Assembly: GCF_023856365.1 (NCBI RefSeq)
Contig: NW_026042395.1
Coordinates: 1 to 64,000, forward strand
From: Brienomyrus brachyistius
Taxonomy: Eukaryota > Chordata > Actinopteri > Osteoglossiformes > Mormyridae
Reading direction: 5' to 3'
Length of the DNA stretch: 64,000 bases
A program made the translations under genes and the position numbers. A model generated the notes under the pieces. That model was not told the DNA's origin. It ran no database searches and worked only from the letters and a program-made list of their open reading frames with translations. Each line of letters opens with the position of its first letter. Position 1 is the stretch's first letter. Below, piece by piece: positions 12,690 to 33,400 of the stretch.

Positions 12690-14199
12690 CCGTTTCTAAA
12701 GTCTTTATTGTCGTTTTCCTTACATTTGGGTTGACAAGGCGATGGGTTACAATGGTTACTGAATACATGTTACAATCATACATGGACAGTGACTGGGTCA
12801 GAACAGACTCGGTATTGATTGGCGAAAAGTTACCAAAAACAAAAATACATGGACTATGAAATAACACTTAATGCATGTTTTCATCTTGAAGACGTTTCGG
12901 GAGACTTTTAATCACTTCGTGCAGACCACCGATGCATTAAGCGGGAAAAACAGCCACCACTGCACTTTAACAACTTGAAACTTGGTGCCACTGCAGACCT
13001 GCCTTAAATATATTTGAGCTGAGGTTGATTTATAATAAACGAAACAGGCCATTTTTATAGGGCTACCTTCAGCAAGTCTTGGGAAAAAGCGTTTGTTTTA
13101 ATCAAACTTTATTCCCTGAAACAGAGACCGGTAATCTGTCAAAAACTCATCGAATTTAGAGTTTGAAAAAAATCAATCGGGCTGCAAAAGGGGTCATCAC
13201 TTTACAGATCAGTGGTGACCTGATCGTATAACATCCATTCGTTTATATTATGACTGATTTACTTGGAATTTCTTCTACATGGGGTTTGAAGAGATTTAGC
13301 TGAATTAAGCTCATTAATACGGTGCCCTTTCCCATGGAAAATGTCTTTTTTTCCCATATGCATGACTTTTACTTGCAAATGCCATCTTAATGTCTTCCCG
13401 TCGTTTAAAAAAGCGACTGCCCGATACTGCTGACAATCCGACAGTGAACCAGCTACCCAGACTAGCTACTGACACACGAGTGAAGCGCTGCCGCTGTAAC
13501 ACGTGACCAATGCAAACACGCTGTACATTCATTTCAATGGACGCGAGACGAGGGCGGACGCGGCACGTGCAAATCGCGCATTGACGATTCCCAACAAGTG
13601 TTGTCTCCGACTTCACTACCATCTTAAAACGTGCACTGATCTGAAATAGGCGATAAACGTTCCTCAAAATGCTCGATCAAGCGATCATCTCCACAATACA
13701 GGGTAAGGATACATCTTTTTAAAAAAAGGAGGAAGAAAAAAAACAGCAATTCTGCATGCAGGTAATTTTAATATCAGTGCACAGTCTAATAGCAAGACTT
13801 AATATTTTCAAGTGACATGAAAAAAGTAATTATAAATTATAAACTTTACAACTACAGCTGTAAATTTCAAATCATGTTTTACAACAACAAAAAAAATGTA
13901 TTTACAACTAAGCTGATTCTCCCGTCAGCCTATTACAGCTTAAAAGGCATCTTTATACGTAACGAAACTGGCAGAGAAAAAGCATTTTCTTGAGAAATTA
14001 ATACCACACTGAATTGTATTTGGTATATTATTTTCCTCTAAAAGGCATGGATAAAATGTGTTATCCTTCAAATGACGACAAAAACAAATATTTATACATT
14101 TACAGAAGTGGGGGGTGTGGTGGAAATTAACAATAAAAAGTGCTTTCTAGAGCCTCCTTTGCAGTATGCGAACTGGTCCGAGACCGCTGGCTACTCCTC
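12690..14199 (-). other. mfn2: mfn2 probable 3' UTR
   Basis: Sequence downstream of the mfn2 stop codon up to the first well-placed polyadenylation signal. The length of about 1.5 kb is inferred from the position of AATAAA signals and is similar to that of mammalian MFN2 mRNAs. An earlier AATAAA (plus-strand TTTATT at 13108-13113) could give a shorter form. An open frame at 13314-13667 in this stretch shows no recognisable protein. Confidence 0.5.
12704..12709 (-). terminator. mfn2: Polyadenylation signal AATAAA, probable distal site of mfn2
   Basis: AATAAA on the minus strand, followed about 25-40 nt downstream by a GT-rich stretch (cttgtggttcttg), the usual layout of a cleavage site. Assigned to mfn2 because no other minus-strand gene lies between. 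Confidence 0.5.
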
Positions 14200-23469
<9,270 letters not shown>

Positions 23470-23519
23470 CTCACTGCAGGAGAAGAAGGGTCTTCAGGCA
23501 TGGCAAGAGGGCACTAGAC

Positions 23520-24162
23520 CAGTGTTTCTCAACCCGGGCCTCGGGGAACCCCAGCTGCCTACCAGACAGGCCACGTTTTTGCTCCCTCTCAGCTCCCTAC
23601 CAGACAGGCCACGTTTTTGCTCCCTCTCAGCTCCCTACCAGACAGGCCACGTTTTTGCTCCCTCTCAGCTCCCTACCAGACAGGCCACGTTTTTGCTCCC
23701 TCTCAGCTCCCTACCAGACAGGCCACGTTTTTGCTCCCTCTCAGCTCCCTACCAGACAGGCCACGTTTTTGCTCCCTCTCAGCTCCTTACCAGACAGGCC
23801 ACGTTTTTGCTCCCTCTCAGCTCCCTACCAGACAGGCCACGTTTTTGCTCCCTCTCAGCTCCCTACCAGACAGGCCACGTTTTTGCTCCCTCTCAGCTCC
23901 CTACCAGACAGGCCACGTTTTGGCTCCCTCTCAGCTCCCTACCAGACAGGCCACGTTTTGGCTCCCTCTCAGCTCCCTACCAGACAGGCCACGTTTTTGC
24001 TCCCTCTCAGCTCCCTACCAGACAGGCCACGTTTTTGCTCCCTCTCAGCTCCCTACCAGACAGGCCACGTTTTTGCTCCCTCTCAGCTCCCTACCAGACA
24101 GGCCACGTTTTTGCTCCCTCTCAGCTCCCTACCAGACAGGCCACGTTTTTGCTCCCTCTCAG
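23520..24162. mobile_element. hAT-like MITE expanded by an internal minisatellite
   Basis: Starts CAGTGTTTCTCAACCCGGGC, the same end as the MITEs at 14840, 32879 and 60607. Its interior (PyACGTTTTTGCTCCCTC-type words) has been amplified into a 38-bp tandem array. A right end is not preserved: the array stops at CTCTCAG followed by TAGACC, while the left flank ends in TAGAC, possibly the remains of a target duplication. It lies in the first mfn2 intron. Confidence 0.55.
23552..24159. repeat. 38-bp minisatellite, exactly 16 copies
   Basis: Unit starts CAGCTCCCTACCAGACAGG and continues CCACGTTTTTGCTCCCTCT. The span is 608 bp = 16 x 38 with no indel. Variants seen are one in copy 1 (GCTGCC), one CTCCTTACC copy and two neighbouring copies with GTTTTGGC. 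The array ends 79 nt upstream of the mfn2 start-codon exon. The long open frames across it arise because 3 x 38 is divisible by three; they are not genes. Confidence 0.97.
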
Positions 24163-24642
24163 TAGACCATTCCCTGAGGTGACAACATGCTCTGTGATAT
24201 GAAGTGTAACTGCTTCATAATGATGAAGTCACAGTAAATCACGTGTAAAAACAGCCTGGCTGTATCACTGGGGTTATTAAACTCACGGGAGGCTTGAACC
24301 TCTAACAGTGACATTAGAATTACAGTCCCTGTATGTTAAACCCAAAACCTGCTGAGGAAGGAAACAGAGGGAACTTTAAATCAGGACTGAAATTTTCTCC
24401 TGAGGAAAGCACAGTAAGCAGAATGACCCTCAAATGGAGGAGGAGAAAAATCTTTCAGGCGTGTGCATCAAACATCAGACAGCAAAGGAAACAATGAAAC
24501 GGAGGCTCCAAAGTCTACAAATGCATCTGAAACGTGTGAATCAAAACCAGACAAAGAATTCACTATATATTGGACACAATACAGTCGCAGCTCCCAGAAA
24601 CATGTTACTGGTTGCTTCAGGCGTTTTCAGCCAATGAACGCG

Positions 24643-24645
<3 letters not shown>

Positions 24646-24705
<60 letters not shown>

Positions 24706-24764
24706 GGGCCCACTCGATCATACGTGACCCCCCCCCCCACACACACACACACACACACACACAC
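24646..24764. repeat. CA microsatellite pair
   Basis: (AC) run of about 57 bp, then about 25 bp of other sequence, a poly-C run of about 11, and a second CA run of about 25 bp. Confidence 0.95.
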
Positions 24765-25554
24765 CAAACTCAACAGCCTGTTCACTCTCTTACATCTGGA
24801 AAAAGATTCTGGAACATTCCATCGAACACCACCAGCTTCTGAAAGATTATTTCCCCTCAGGCTGTCAGACTTCTCAGCTCTCCCCCAGCCCCCCCCATAA
24901 ACACTGGGAAGGGCTCATTCACGCTACACCGTTCCTGTCATCACCACAGTCTATTTCTATTCTTTGTTCTGTCTTTGCTGCGTATCGTTTTCTGTTCTAC
25001 ATTCATTTTAACCATCTTATTTATTTCGTTCTCTGTTATTCTCCAGCCAGTATTTATCGTTCTGTGTTTGTTTATCAGCTGGTCTTTGTTCTGGCTCTGT
25101 GCGGCTCCAGAGAAACACGTTTTCGCTTCACACGTGCAAACTGACATTAAACTGCCCTTGACCCGATTTCACATGACACCCAGTCCCTATGAGGTTTCGA
25201 GTCTGGAACTCTCTGGACATTACTGGAAGATGATCAGAGTGACCCCAAGACCACCGGAGCCACCTCTCACCTCCAACTGTGTTACAGTCGTCTAGGTCTA
25301 AGTCACGTGGTGCAGGTCCTAAGACACGTGTCACATCAGCACGTGTTATAAAAACTTTATCAGCACAAGCAGAGCAACTGGGCACCGGGCTCCCCCCACT
25401 CACCCTGACTACCTTCCAAACCAAAAATAACCTGAACAGAAACAATATCTTAGTCCAGCTCAACTGGGAAAAGAAAAACTCAAAACACATCAAATCAAAA
25501 GTAAGGACTTTTGTGAAGTTAATGCAAGTCGATGTTTATAAACAGGACCGAAAT

Positions 25555-25770
25555 CATCCACCCATCCATCTGCTTTTCAATACAGGGTGATGGAGAGCTG
25601 GGAAGCTACCGCAGGAAACACAGGGCAGGAGACACCCTGGGTGGGATGCCAGTCCATCGCTGGGCACACACACTGACAAACTATTCGCAATTTAGTTGCA
25701 CTTCTATGAGCTGCGGAAAGAATCTAGAGCAACTCGGACGAAGAGCAGAGGTGGAATTTGAAGCTTGGAG
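25555..25770. repeat. Fish SINE/L2-type 3' region
   Basis: CCACCCATCCATCTGC, then GACACCCTGGGTGGGATGCC and AGTCCATCGCTGGGCACAC, then the 'gagcaactcgga' block: the ordered word set of a very common fish retroelement tail. It lies in mfn2 intron 1. Confidence 0.6.
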
Positions 25771-28432
25771 GTACCAAATTAGGCGAGTTTACTGCTCGTC
25801 ACCATGGGCAAAAATGGGCAAATGGACCTACATCCATTTCCCAGGCCAAGTAAAAGCCGCTTGGGAATGGAGCCATGGTGACCAGTGTAGGGTGTGTGTG
25901 TATAACAGGAGATAGAAAGTACTGGAAACGAAGAAGAACAAAAGAAAACCCTCAGCTAATATTCATTGGTAGACGTTGCAATCAATCATCATAATAGAAA
26001 GACCTGTGCGCTTTGCAAACAGAATTCATACAGCATTCCAAAGTCTAACCCTGACAAAGGCAGCCTGCCCGGCAGAGACCCGTCTGAGTCGGCTGTACTC
26101 ACTGTTTACATGCAGTTGCTCAAACAGACGCATTACACAACAAGTGTGGTGGCACATGAACCTATAACCGGATTGCTTTTCTCTCTGCTCCCCCTTTAAA
26201 CTCAATATGACCACTGTCAAGCGTTCTGACCCCAATTTCTCCATTCTCTCCAGCAAAAATATTCAAACATACGCGAACGTTCACGTTCACTAAATAGAAT
26301 CACAAATCAGCCAATCTGCGAGCCTGAAGTCCAGGCAAAACCAAAACTAATCTGAAATCAGCACGTCGGGGTCAGTGTGTATTGCTAAAAGACCCACGAG
26401 TGTCCTTCCCGTGACCGCTCTGTCCGTCGCTGAACCCGGGATTCGGTAGGGAGGGGGGCCAGTCACCGGCAAGCCGATACCCAACGCCCACCCCCAGTGG
26501 CTGCCAGGCAGCACGTACGGCGCTCGCCTGCCAGGGACATATTAAACCCCCAGCAGTAGCCCCTAAAAATGGCCTTCAGGCTGGGCCCCGACAAGAGGCA
26601 CTAAGAGAAGAATAACAGAGGTTTATCCAGCTGGATTCAAGGCCGAATGGAGACAATCACCCTCTCAAGCGGCTGACACGATCCACAAACGTGTGCTACG
26701 TTAGCATGTAGCCACCGTGCTTCTCATAGGCAACACGCTTGATAAGAGACCAAAGCCTGTCGAGTCGGCAAAGCAGGCACATACTAGGCAATGAACTATG
26801 GTCCAGATGCCACACTGTTCGATAGACACTGACAGTAATGCAACCTTCTATCTCAGTAATCTGTGTGCCGGTTCCACTTCGGAGCAAACTAATGCATGGC
26901 CTTCGTTTAACCTCACCTTGGTCGTTCTGCAACCTCTCAGAGAAAAACAGCTTCTACTCTTCTGCTTCTTCTGGCCAAAATGAGTCCAAACCAGGAGTCA
27001 CTGCACATACCAGGTGATCGCCCCCAAACTCAGGAACATCACTTCCTCTTCATCCAGCAGCACAAACTCGCAGAGTCCCCTATGACTTTGCCATTAGCCT
27101 GCACTGCTCCGGAGTCCTGCCCCCCCTCCACACGCACAGAGAAACTCCACCCCCCCCACCCACCCCAACAGGCCTGTGCAGGATTTTAATATGAGGAGGG
27201 GTCAGCTCCTGTTGCAGCACATGAACACACCCCCCTTCAGCGTTGTATAACAGCAAAACTAAATACTGCACTTTATTGGTCCCTGTCCGAGTCCTACCGT
27301 AACTCACCATCATGAAACATGAAGTACACCTTTGTACACGCTTCCTAATCTCACAATTATTATTATCATTGCTACTATTATTATCATTCATATCAAGATT
27401 ATGAACAACAACAGCAATTTACTGATAATATTTAAACCTTTAAATATTTTAATGCTTACCTGATGCTTTTATCTAAATTCTTTACCAATTTATCCGACAG
27501 TATATTTTACTGAACATTTGGTCCCGGGGCCACGTCGCATGCACCACAGCGCCTCTTGCCCTGACTTCCCTCAGACACCAGACTGGACACAGCTTTCCCA
27601 GTAATTCACTTTCCATGATCATCGTCATTTTTGGACGAATTGTGTTCTCAACGAGAAATGAGAAATACGTACATAAAGACATCAAATTAAGGAAAAGCCT
27701 TGCTTAGAACCCCGGATCAGGGCATTGTGACATTGTCTTATGTGCCGTTTTATTTAATTTAGTAATAATAATAAAATCATTAACGCAGTGTGTGGCATGA
27801 GCCTGGAGTCTGTACAGTAACTGATCGCGCATTTTTAATGGGCAGACAAGGCCTTGAGCTAAAGGCTGGGCATATAATATGCCTGCAAGGTCACCAGCAG
27901 CTAGTACGAACGAACGATTGCTGCTGAATATACCGACAGCCGGTTAAACTGCAAATGTAACATGTATATAAGCGGAAGATTAAAGAAAACAGGTTTGGAT
28001 TTACCTGCCCTGTGCGGCCCTGAGTTACAAGCCGGGACCAAACCGACCGGTCCTAAGGTATTTATACAGCAGGAACAGCCTTATCCATTAGCCATTGGAT
28101 ATACTCAACAACGATGCACCCATCCGTTTTCTTACTATTTAGATTATAGACGGGTGCATGTTCTAAACATGCAGCAGCCACACCTAACTGCGCCGCATAT
28201 TGTATCCGTCACATAAACGACGAGAAACATCAATCCCCAGTTAAACTACCTAGTCGTAAATTGATACTGTGCTTGTTAACTGTAATCTAAGTATAAATCA
28301 TAATGCACATTCAAAGTGCGCAGCTACGCATGCTGATATCACGCTACTGCTTAGCGAACTGCTACGGCAATTAGCAGCGATGGCTAGCTGCTATGTAGAA
28401 ACATAGTAAGATGACACATCACAGTAACTTAC

Positions 28433-28900
28433 CTGAAGGGATGAGGTTCTAATCATACGTTCTGCATCTTGTCTCCCGATCTGCACTAAAAACACGAAGC
28501 CCGATTGACGCAGGTCAGCATTAAGGCACTTGACGTGATTAGCGACTTTGCCGCGGTAAGAGAAATCAAGCAGCGTGCTACGCGGAGCTTGGCGGTGGTG
28601 TAAAGTACCAAAGCGCAACCTGTCAGCGAGAAACAGTTTAAATAAATAAGGCACCTTTGAAATGAGGTACAGGTTCCAAAGTAAGTACTGATAATGAAAT
28701 AAATTACAAAACGATACACGATTACTTTCTCCTAACAACTGCTGACAAGTATAACCACCCACTTCACCTTCAGCACGTCATCTTCAAAGCGACGACTACG
28801 CCATCTCAGAGCGCCGAGATTCTTCTTCGTGGGAATTCCACAAACGGGTTGTGAAAATTTTGGATGTCCTTTAGCCCCATCTAGTGTACTGGAGTATCCG
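28433..28900 (-). promoter_or_regulatory. mfn2: mfn2 non-coding first exon and promoter region
   Basis: A strong donor (CTTCAG|GTAAGT) at 28432/28433 on the minus strand marks the end of a 5' UTR exon whose start is not visible. The transcription start is probably between 28,560 and 28,830. The exon carries two very short uORFs: ATG at 28467 (4 codons) and ATG at 28456 (8 codons). The acceptor it would join is 23473/23474, 4 nt before the mfn2 ATG. Confidence 0.55.
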
Positions 28901-28949
28901 ATTAGAAAACTCAACAGAAGTTACACTTTAATCTAGGCATATGATCAGG

Positions 28950-29050
28950 ATTGTCCCTAGAGATTTTGGCCCCCCGACCCAGACCAATTACATTATGTTC
29001 CAAAATTGTTATGGCCCCTTGGAATTATCCTAACATCCCCCTCCTTCATA
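28950..29050. repeat. Dispersed repeat, related to 61585-61700
   Basis: Shares with 61585-61700 the ordered words GGCCCCCC, GACCAAT, ATTATGTTCCA and CCTTGGAATNATCC. Element class unknown; similar broken words occur near 51,080 and 40,930. Confidence 0.6.
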
Positions 29051-29814
29051 ATACTGACAAATCATCATGACTGGATTAAGAGTACAACACCATTTTCCCT
29101 AATATTCCCTTCATGTTGGGAGCTTCTGCTACGCACCATTATAACACAGTATTATACGAATACAGTACTACACTGCGTACCTATAGACTTGAAGCCAAAA
29201 AGTCCGCGATGAGTTATTAAAAATAAGCAATATTCTTTAATATTTTAAAAAAGAACAGAAACCATCCAGCCCAGAGCAAACACTTTTGAAGCATGTCCTC
29301 TATGCACCCTACTCTTCAGAGAACACTTCTTTTTCCCGTAGGCAGTTACGACTGTAAAGACCCTGTGACAGCCAATCCTGCAGATACTTCCTCCACCCTG
29401 TGCTGCTGTTTGTACTACAACTTTTCTTTGGTAATTTACTGACAATACAATGGGAGCACAGAGTCTCTCGCACTGTTATAAATAGCAAAAAATTGTAAAT
29501 TCTCAAATCACACAGCATTGCATTGGTTTTCTAGTTAACCATCGCTGTAGTGTTTGAACAACTTTATTACGTCGTGCTGCTGTGCTGCATTCCCAACATT
29601 GCATTACTGTCTTATCAAACTGTTTAGTTCTGTATTGCAATCCCCCTGCCAACACTGTTATGGTGGGAGAGAGTGCAGCTCAAGGATTCCATTGTATTCT
29701 CAGCAAGTTCCTGAAAAAGTTACATTTGGACATTACTGTACATAGATCATTGGAACAAAAATGAAGGCATGACAGAAATGCTGAAGCTTAGCAAATAAAA
29801 AAGATGAAACACAG
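29051..29814. other. Intergenic DNA between plod1 and mfn2
   Basis: About 760 bp of AT-rich DNA between the plod1 polyadenylation site and the mfn2 promoter region. No gene or clear repeat was seen. Confidence 0.5.
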
Positions 29815-30495
29815 GTACAGCTTGTTTGGTTTTATTGACATTTGGCCAGAATGAAGATCATTTAGAAGTTCATTTATCCACAATATGGCGATTCTGCTGT
29901 CATTGGGTGAACTTGTACGCGTACAAATGTAGGGCTGTCTGTTGCAACCTTTAAAAAATTAAAATACTTTCAACATCTCGCACTTAGATGAACCATGATT
30001 AGTTTGCATAGCTGGAACTTAACAGTATCAGTCATAAAAGGAACCTATCCTGTTTTCAACATGAAAAATAGGAGTGTTCATTTGTTGTACAGGTTAGTCA
30101 ATTTAAACATGTCTTTAAATTCGTTCATGTTTCCTCACCTTTAATGCTCAAATAAATATTACGAGCCAAAATGAAATTTTATAATCATCATCTTCAAGTG
30201 AGCTACATAGTGAGCATGAGATCCTACACAACCATCACTGGCAAGTAACATCACACTATAACAAGTCTGACAGAAAAATACAGTGGAACAGAATTTAAAC
30301 TGCAATATTCGTCATAACATTGTGTAAGGAAATGAACTCTGTCCCTACAAGATGCCCGGTTTTGCTCAGCAGAAGAGGTTGTCTTTATCTTTTCACCCGC
30401 TTCAAGTCTTTGGGAGATCGCTATGAGACGGAGTTTGGCATCGTAACGTGGTTTCCCTGCGTTTACACTAGGAGGCGACACAGCCGGATATGCCA
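29815..30495 (-). other. plod1: plod1 3' UTR
   Basis: Runs from the plod1 stop codon to the AATAAA signal (plus-strand TTTATT at 29831-29836). AT-rich; no other gene is seen within it. Confidence 0.65.
29831..29836 (-). terminator. plod1: Polyadenylation signal AATAAA of plod1
   Basis: AATAAA on the minus strand about 660 nt after the plod1 stop, followed by a GT/T-containing stretch (AAGCTGTACCTGTGTTTC). The first good signal after the stop. Confidence 0.6.
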
Positions 30496-33400
30496 TTAAG
30501 GGTCGACGAACGAGACGGCGATGTAGCGGGTGCCCGCTGTGGTGGGGAGGCCCTCGTGGTAGTGCGTGAGGCGGCCCGGGTGCATCAGCGCCCAGCCCTT
30601 GCGCGGCGCCTGGATCGAGCAGTCGTAACGCAGGAATCTGCAGCCACCGCCCTGCAATTCAGGAGCAGAAGGGCATCACGTCAGCCTCTCAATCAACAGT
30701 AACTGTGACCATGTACAGAACGCGTATCGATTCAAAATCATCTGGTCTGCAGCGTATGACGTCAGCAGCACAAGCAGTTCCAGCGACAAAAATATGGGAG
30801 GTTTTCCAGTTTTAAATATGTCAGGAAATGTAGCCAGGAAATTGATGTTAAAAAGGCAAAATTCATGGTGTAACACACATATGAGACAATAATAAAGGAC
30901 ATAAAACAAAGAGTTCTAATTCTACTCTTCTATATAAACAAAAAGCACCAAAAATAGACTACAGTCTAAAAATATGTACACGCTGAAGCATTACATTTAT
31001 AAATATCATTAACTGGCAATACAATAGACAGGCAATTCTAGTTCCAAACTTAAAAAGTTTTTTTTTTTGACAAACAGCAAATGCAGCCATCATCATGAAG
31101 ACTGCTGATCTTTTGAGGACAAAAGATGAAATGCCAGTTGCCCAAATGCACAGGAGGTTAGACGGCACCAGCCACACTTACCTGGTAATCCAAGCCCATT
31201 TGGTTGAGAGCAATGTTTATGGTGAAGGTAGAGGCATCGTGGTGTGGCCTCAAGGCCGGTTGCTCATCCGGTTTATATCGGACGACGAACGCCAGGTCAA
31301 ATTGGGCCTAGGAGGAGAGAAACGACAAGGCAGGGTGACGCCTGGGAAATATTGTTTTGAAGCCCCGCCCCTGTGCTTGAAGCTCCACCCATGTGCATGA
31401 AGCCCCGCCCCCTGTGATTGAAGCCCCACCCCCATATGTGACCTACTTAACAGCCAGTGTCTGTGTTATGGGATATGTAAATGCCCATGTATGTAAAAGT
31501 CTCATAGTGGTATAGGTCAAGTTCAAGATCCTGAATAATTGCCATTCATGTAACTGCTAACTTTGCCAGCTAATGCTAACCTTCCCAGCAGCAGGACACT
31601 TACCTTAGTGTAGTACCCAGGGAACATTTTCTCTGTTACAGGAGCTATATAGTCCAACAAGAACTTGTGCCATTCCTTCTCAAAGTTGATCTGATTCATG
31701 TGGATGTCAATCGTCGGTACGTTTTCATATCCGCCTTGGATCCTGGTGTCCTGGATGAGGTGGTAAATATGGCGTCAATATTTTCAGGAAGAACAGGCAG
31801 CTTGTACGACAAGCAATGTGTTTTTTTCTGGAACACCAGAAGAATACCGTAGAAGAGCCTCCAGACCACTGGCCATAGTGCTCCATCTCTTCGATGAGGT
31901 GTCTGCAGGCCACTTCAGTAAAGATGGGGAACCAGTAAACATCCGGGCATGGCTGGAATGGGCACATTTCAAAAAGGATTAAGTGTTACGTAGCTAAGAG
32001 GGAGTGCAAGCATGCTCTTGGACCAGCAGGTGGCGTATTGGTTGAAGGTACAAACTCCTCAGCCTCCAGAGAGGTGGCCAGGCTCTAGTAGCCCTGGACT
32101 ATGTGAGGTATATCAGTAAAATATCCAGCTGTAGAAACAGTCAAAACTGGCCAGTTGATAAAGCCATCAACTAAGTAACTCAATGAGAGTAAAACACACT
32201 GTTACTCTCCATAATTGATTCACTCTAAACTGATGTTAAAATGTGGCATTATTTAAGAATTTCTTTTTCACACTTAAGAAGTTTAAGTTCTTTCAGGAAA
32301 GAAAGTTGAAAATGCAGAAGATTAAATAACCAAGAAGAAGAGCAGGTTACTTACGGTCTCCACATGGTTTTCACTCATGATGCGACTGTAGTTTTGGTGA
32401 ATGTAGCGTTCCTCCCAGTCCTGACGGACACAGAGCAAGCGAGATACATCAGATGTTATGAAAAGACATGCAAAGCAGACCACCACCAAATACTATGCAG
32501 CACACGTACACATTGTCTTACTTTTTTGTATTAAGCAGCAGTAGCAAATGTATACATTTTATTTCAAAACTGTGACAGAATGGTCAGTCCAGTCGCTGAT
32601 ATTCCATGCAAGTCCGCTTCATGTTTTTGTTGCCCTAAATCCCAGTATATTCCAGAATGGCCACAGAAGGTCTACTACTCACCACGGGATTCTCAAATAT
32701 CTGCCACAGGTCATTGTGCAGGTGCTGGGTCTGGTAGTTCTCTGTGGAAACCACGCGTCCAAACTCTTGCCGGTTGGTAACGAACATGAAGACTCCCTGC
32801 AGGAATGTAAGGAAACCCCTCTTAAAAACGATGTAAATACACAACAGAGTTAGTGTTAAAGGTGTCAATGCCATCTAACAGTGTTTCCCAACCCGGTCCT
32901 CTGGGGCCCACAGACGGTCCATGTTTTTGCTCCCTCCCAGATAGTTCAGGGAGGAAAAATGCAGACCGTCTGGGGTCCGATGGACCAAGAAACGCTGCCA
33001 TAAAATGAAAGGTATTCCCAAAGAAAAAAAACACTGCACTTTCTTAATACAGTGAAACTCACGCAGACCACAGAGAAGTCAGATTAGCAACAAAAATAAC
33101 TCAGTACTGTTACATAATGCGTCACTCTTGACAGGTTCGTCCAGCTTTGTGGGTGTTTGGGGGGGGGGGGGGCAGAGCAGGACATGACCATCCCTGTGTG
33201 TAAAGTATGGCTCACAGCCAAGGGGGACCCCGATCACTGATGATTCTGGAGGAATTTTTCCCATCCCATTTCCTGTAATACGGGTCACACTTCTCTTTTT
33301 GCTCACTTATGTGTTTACGTTAGTAGTTTCAGACTGAAGTAAAGGTCTTTTATAAGTCACACTGATCACACCAATGAACACCCCAATTCAGGGAACCATC

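Larger units (their letters stand above)
24170..28432 (-). other. mfn2: mfn2 first intron, distal part
   Basis: No exon recognised. It holds (AC) runs at 24646-24702 and 24739-24764, a poly-C run, a SINE/L2-type fragment at 25555-25770 and otherwise AT-rich unique DNA. Human MFN2 has two non-coding 5' exons, so a second short UTR exon could be hidden here. Confidence 0.6.

Noticed and set aside
13314..13667. 117-codon minus-strand open frame downstream of mfn2
   Set aside because: Lies in the likely mfn2 3' UTR, no recognisable family, no splice or start context.
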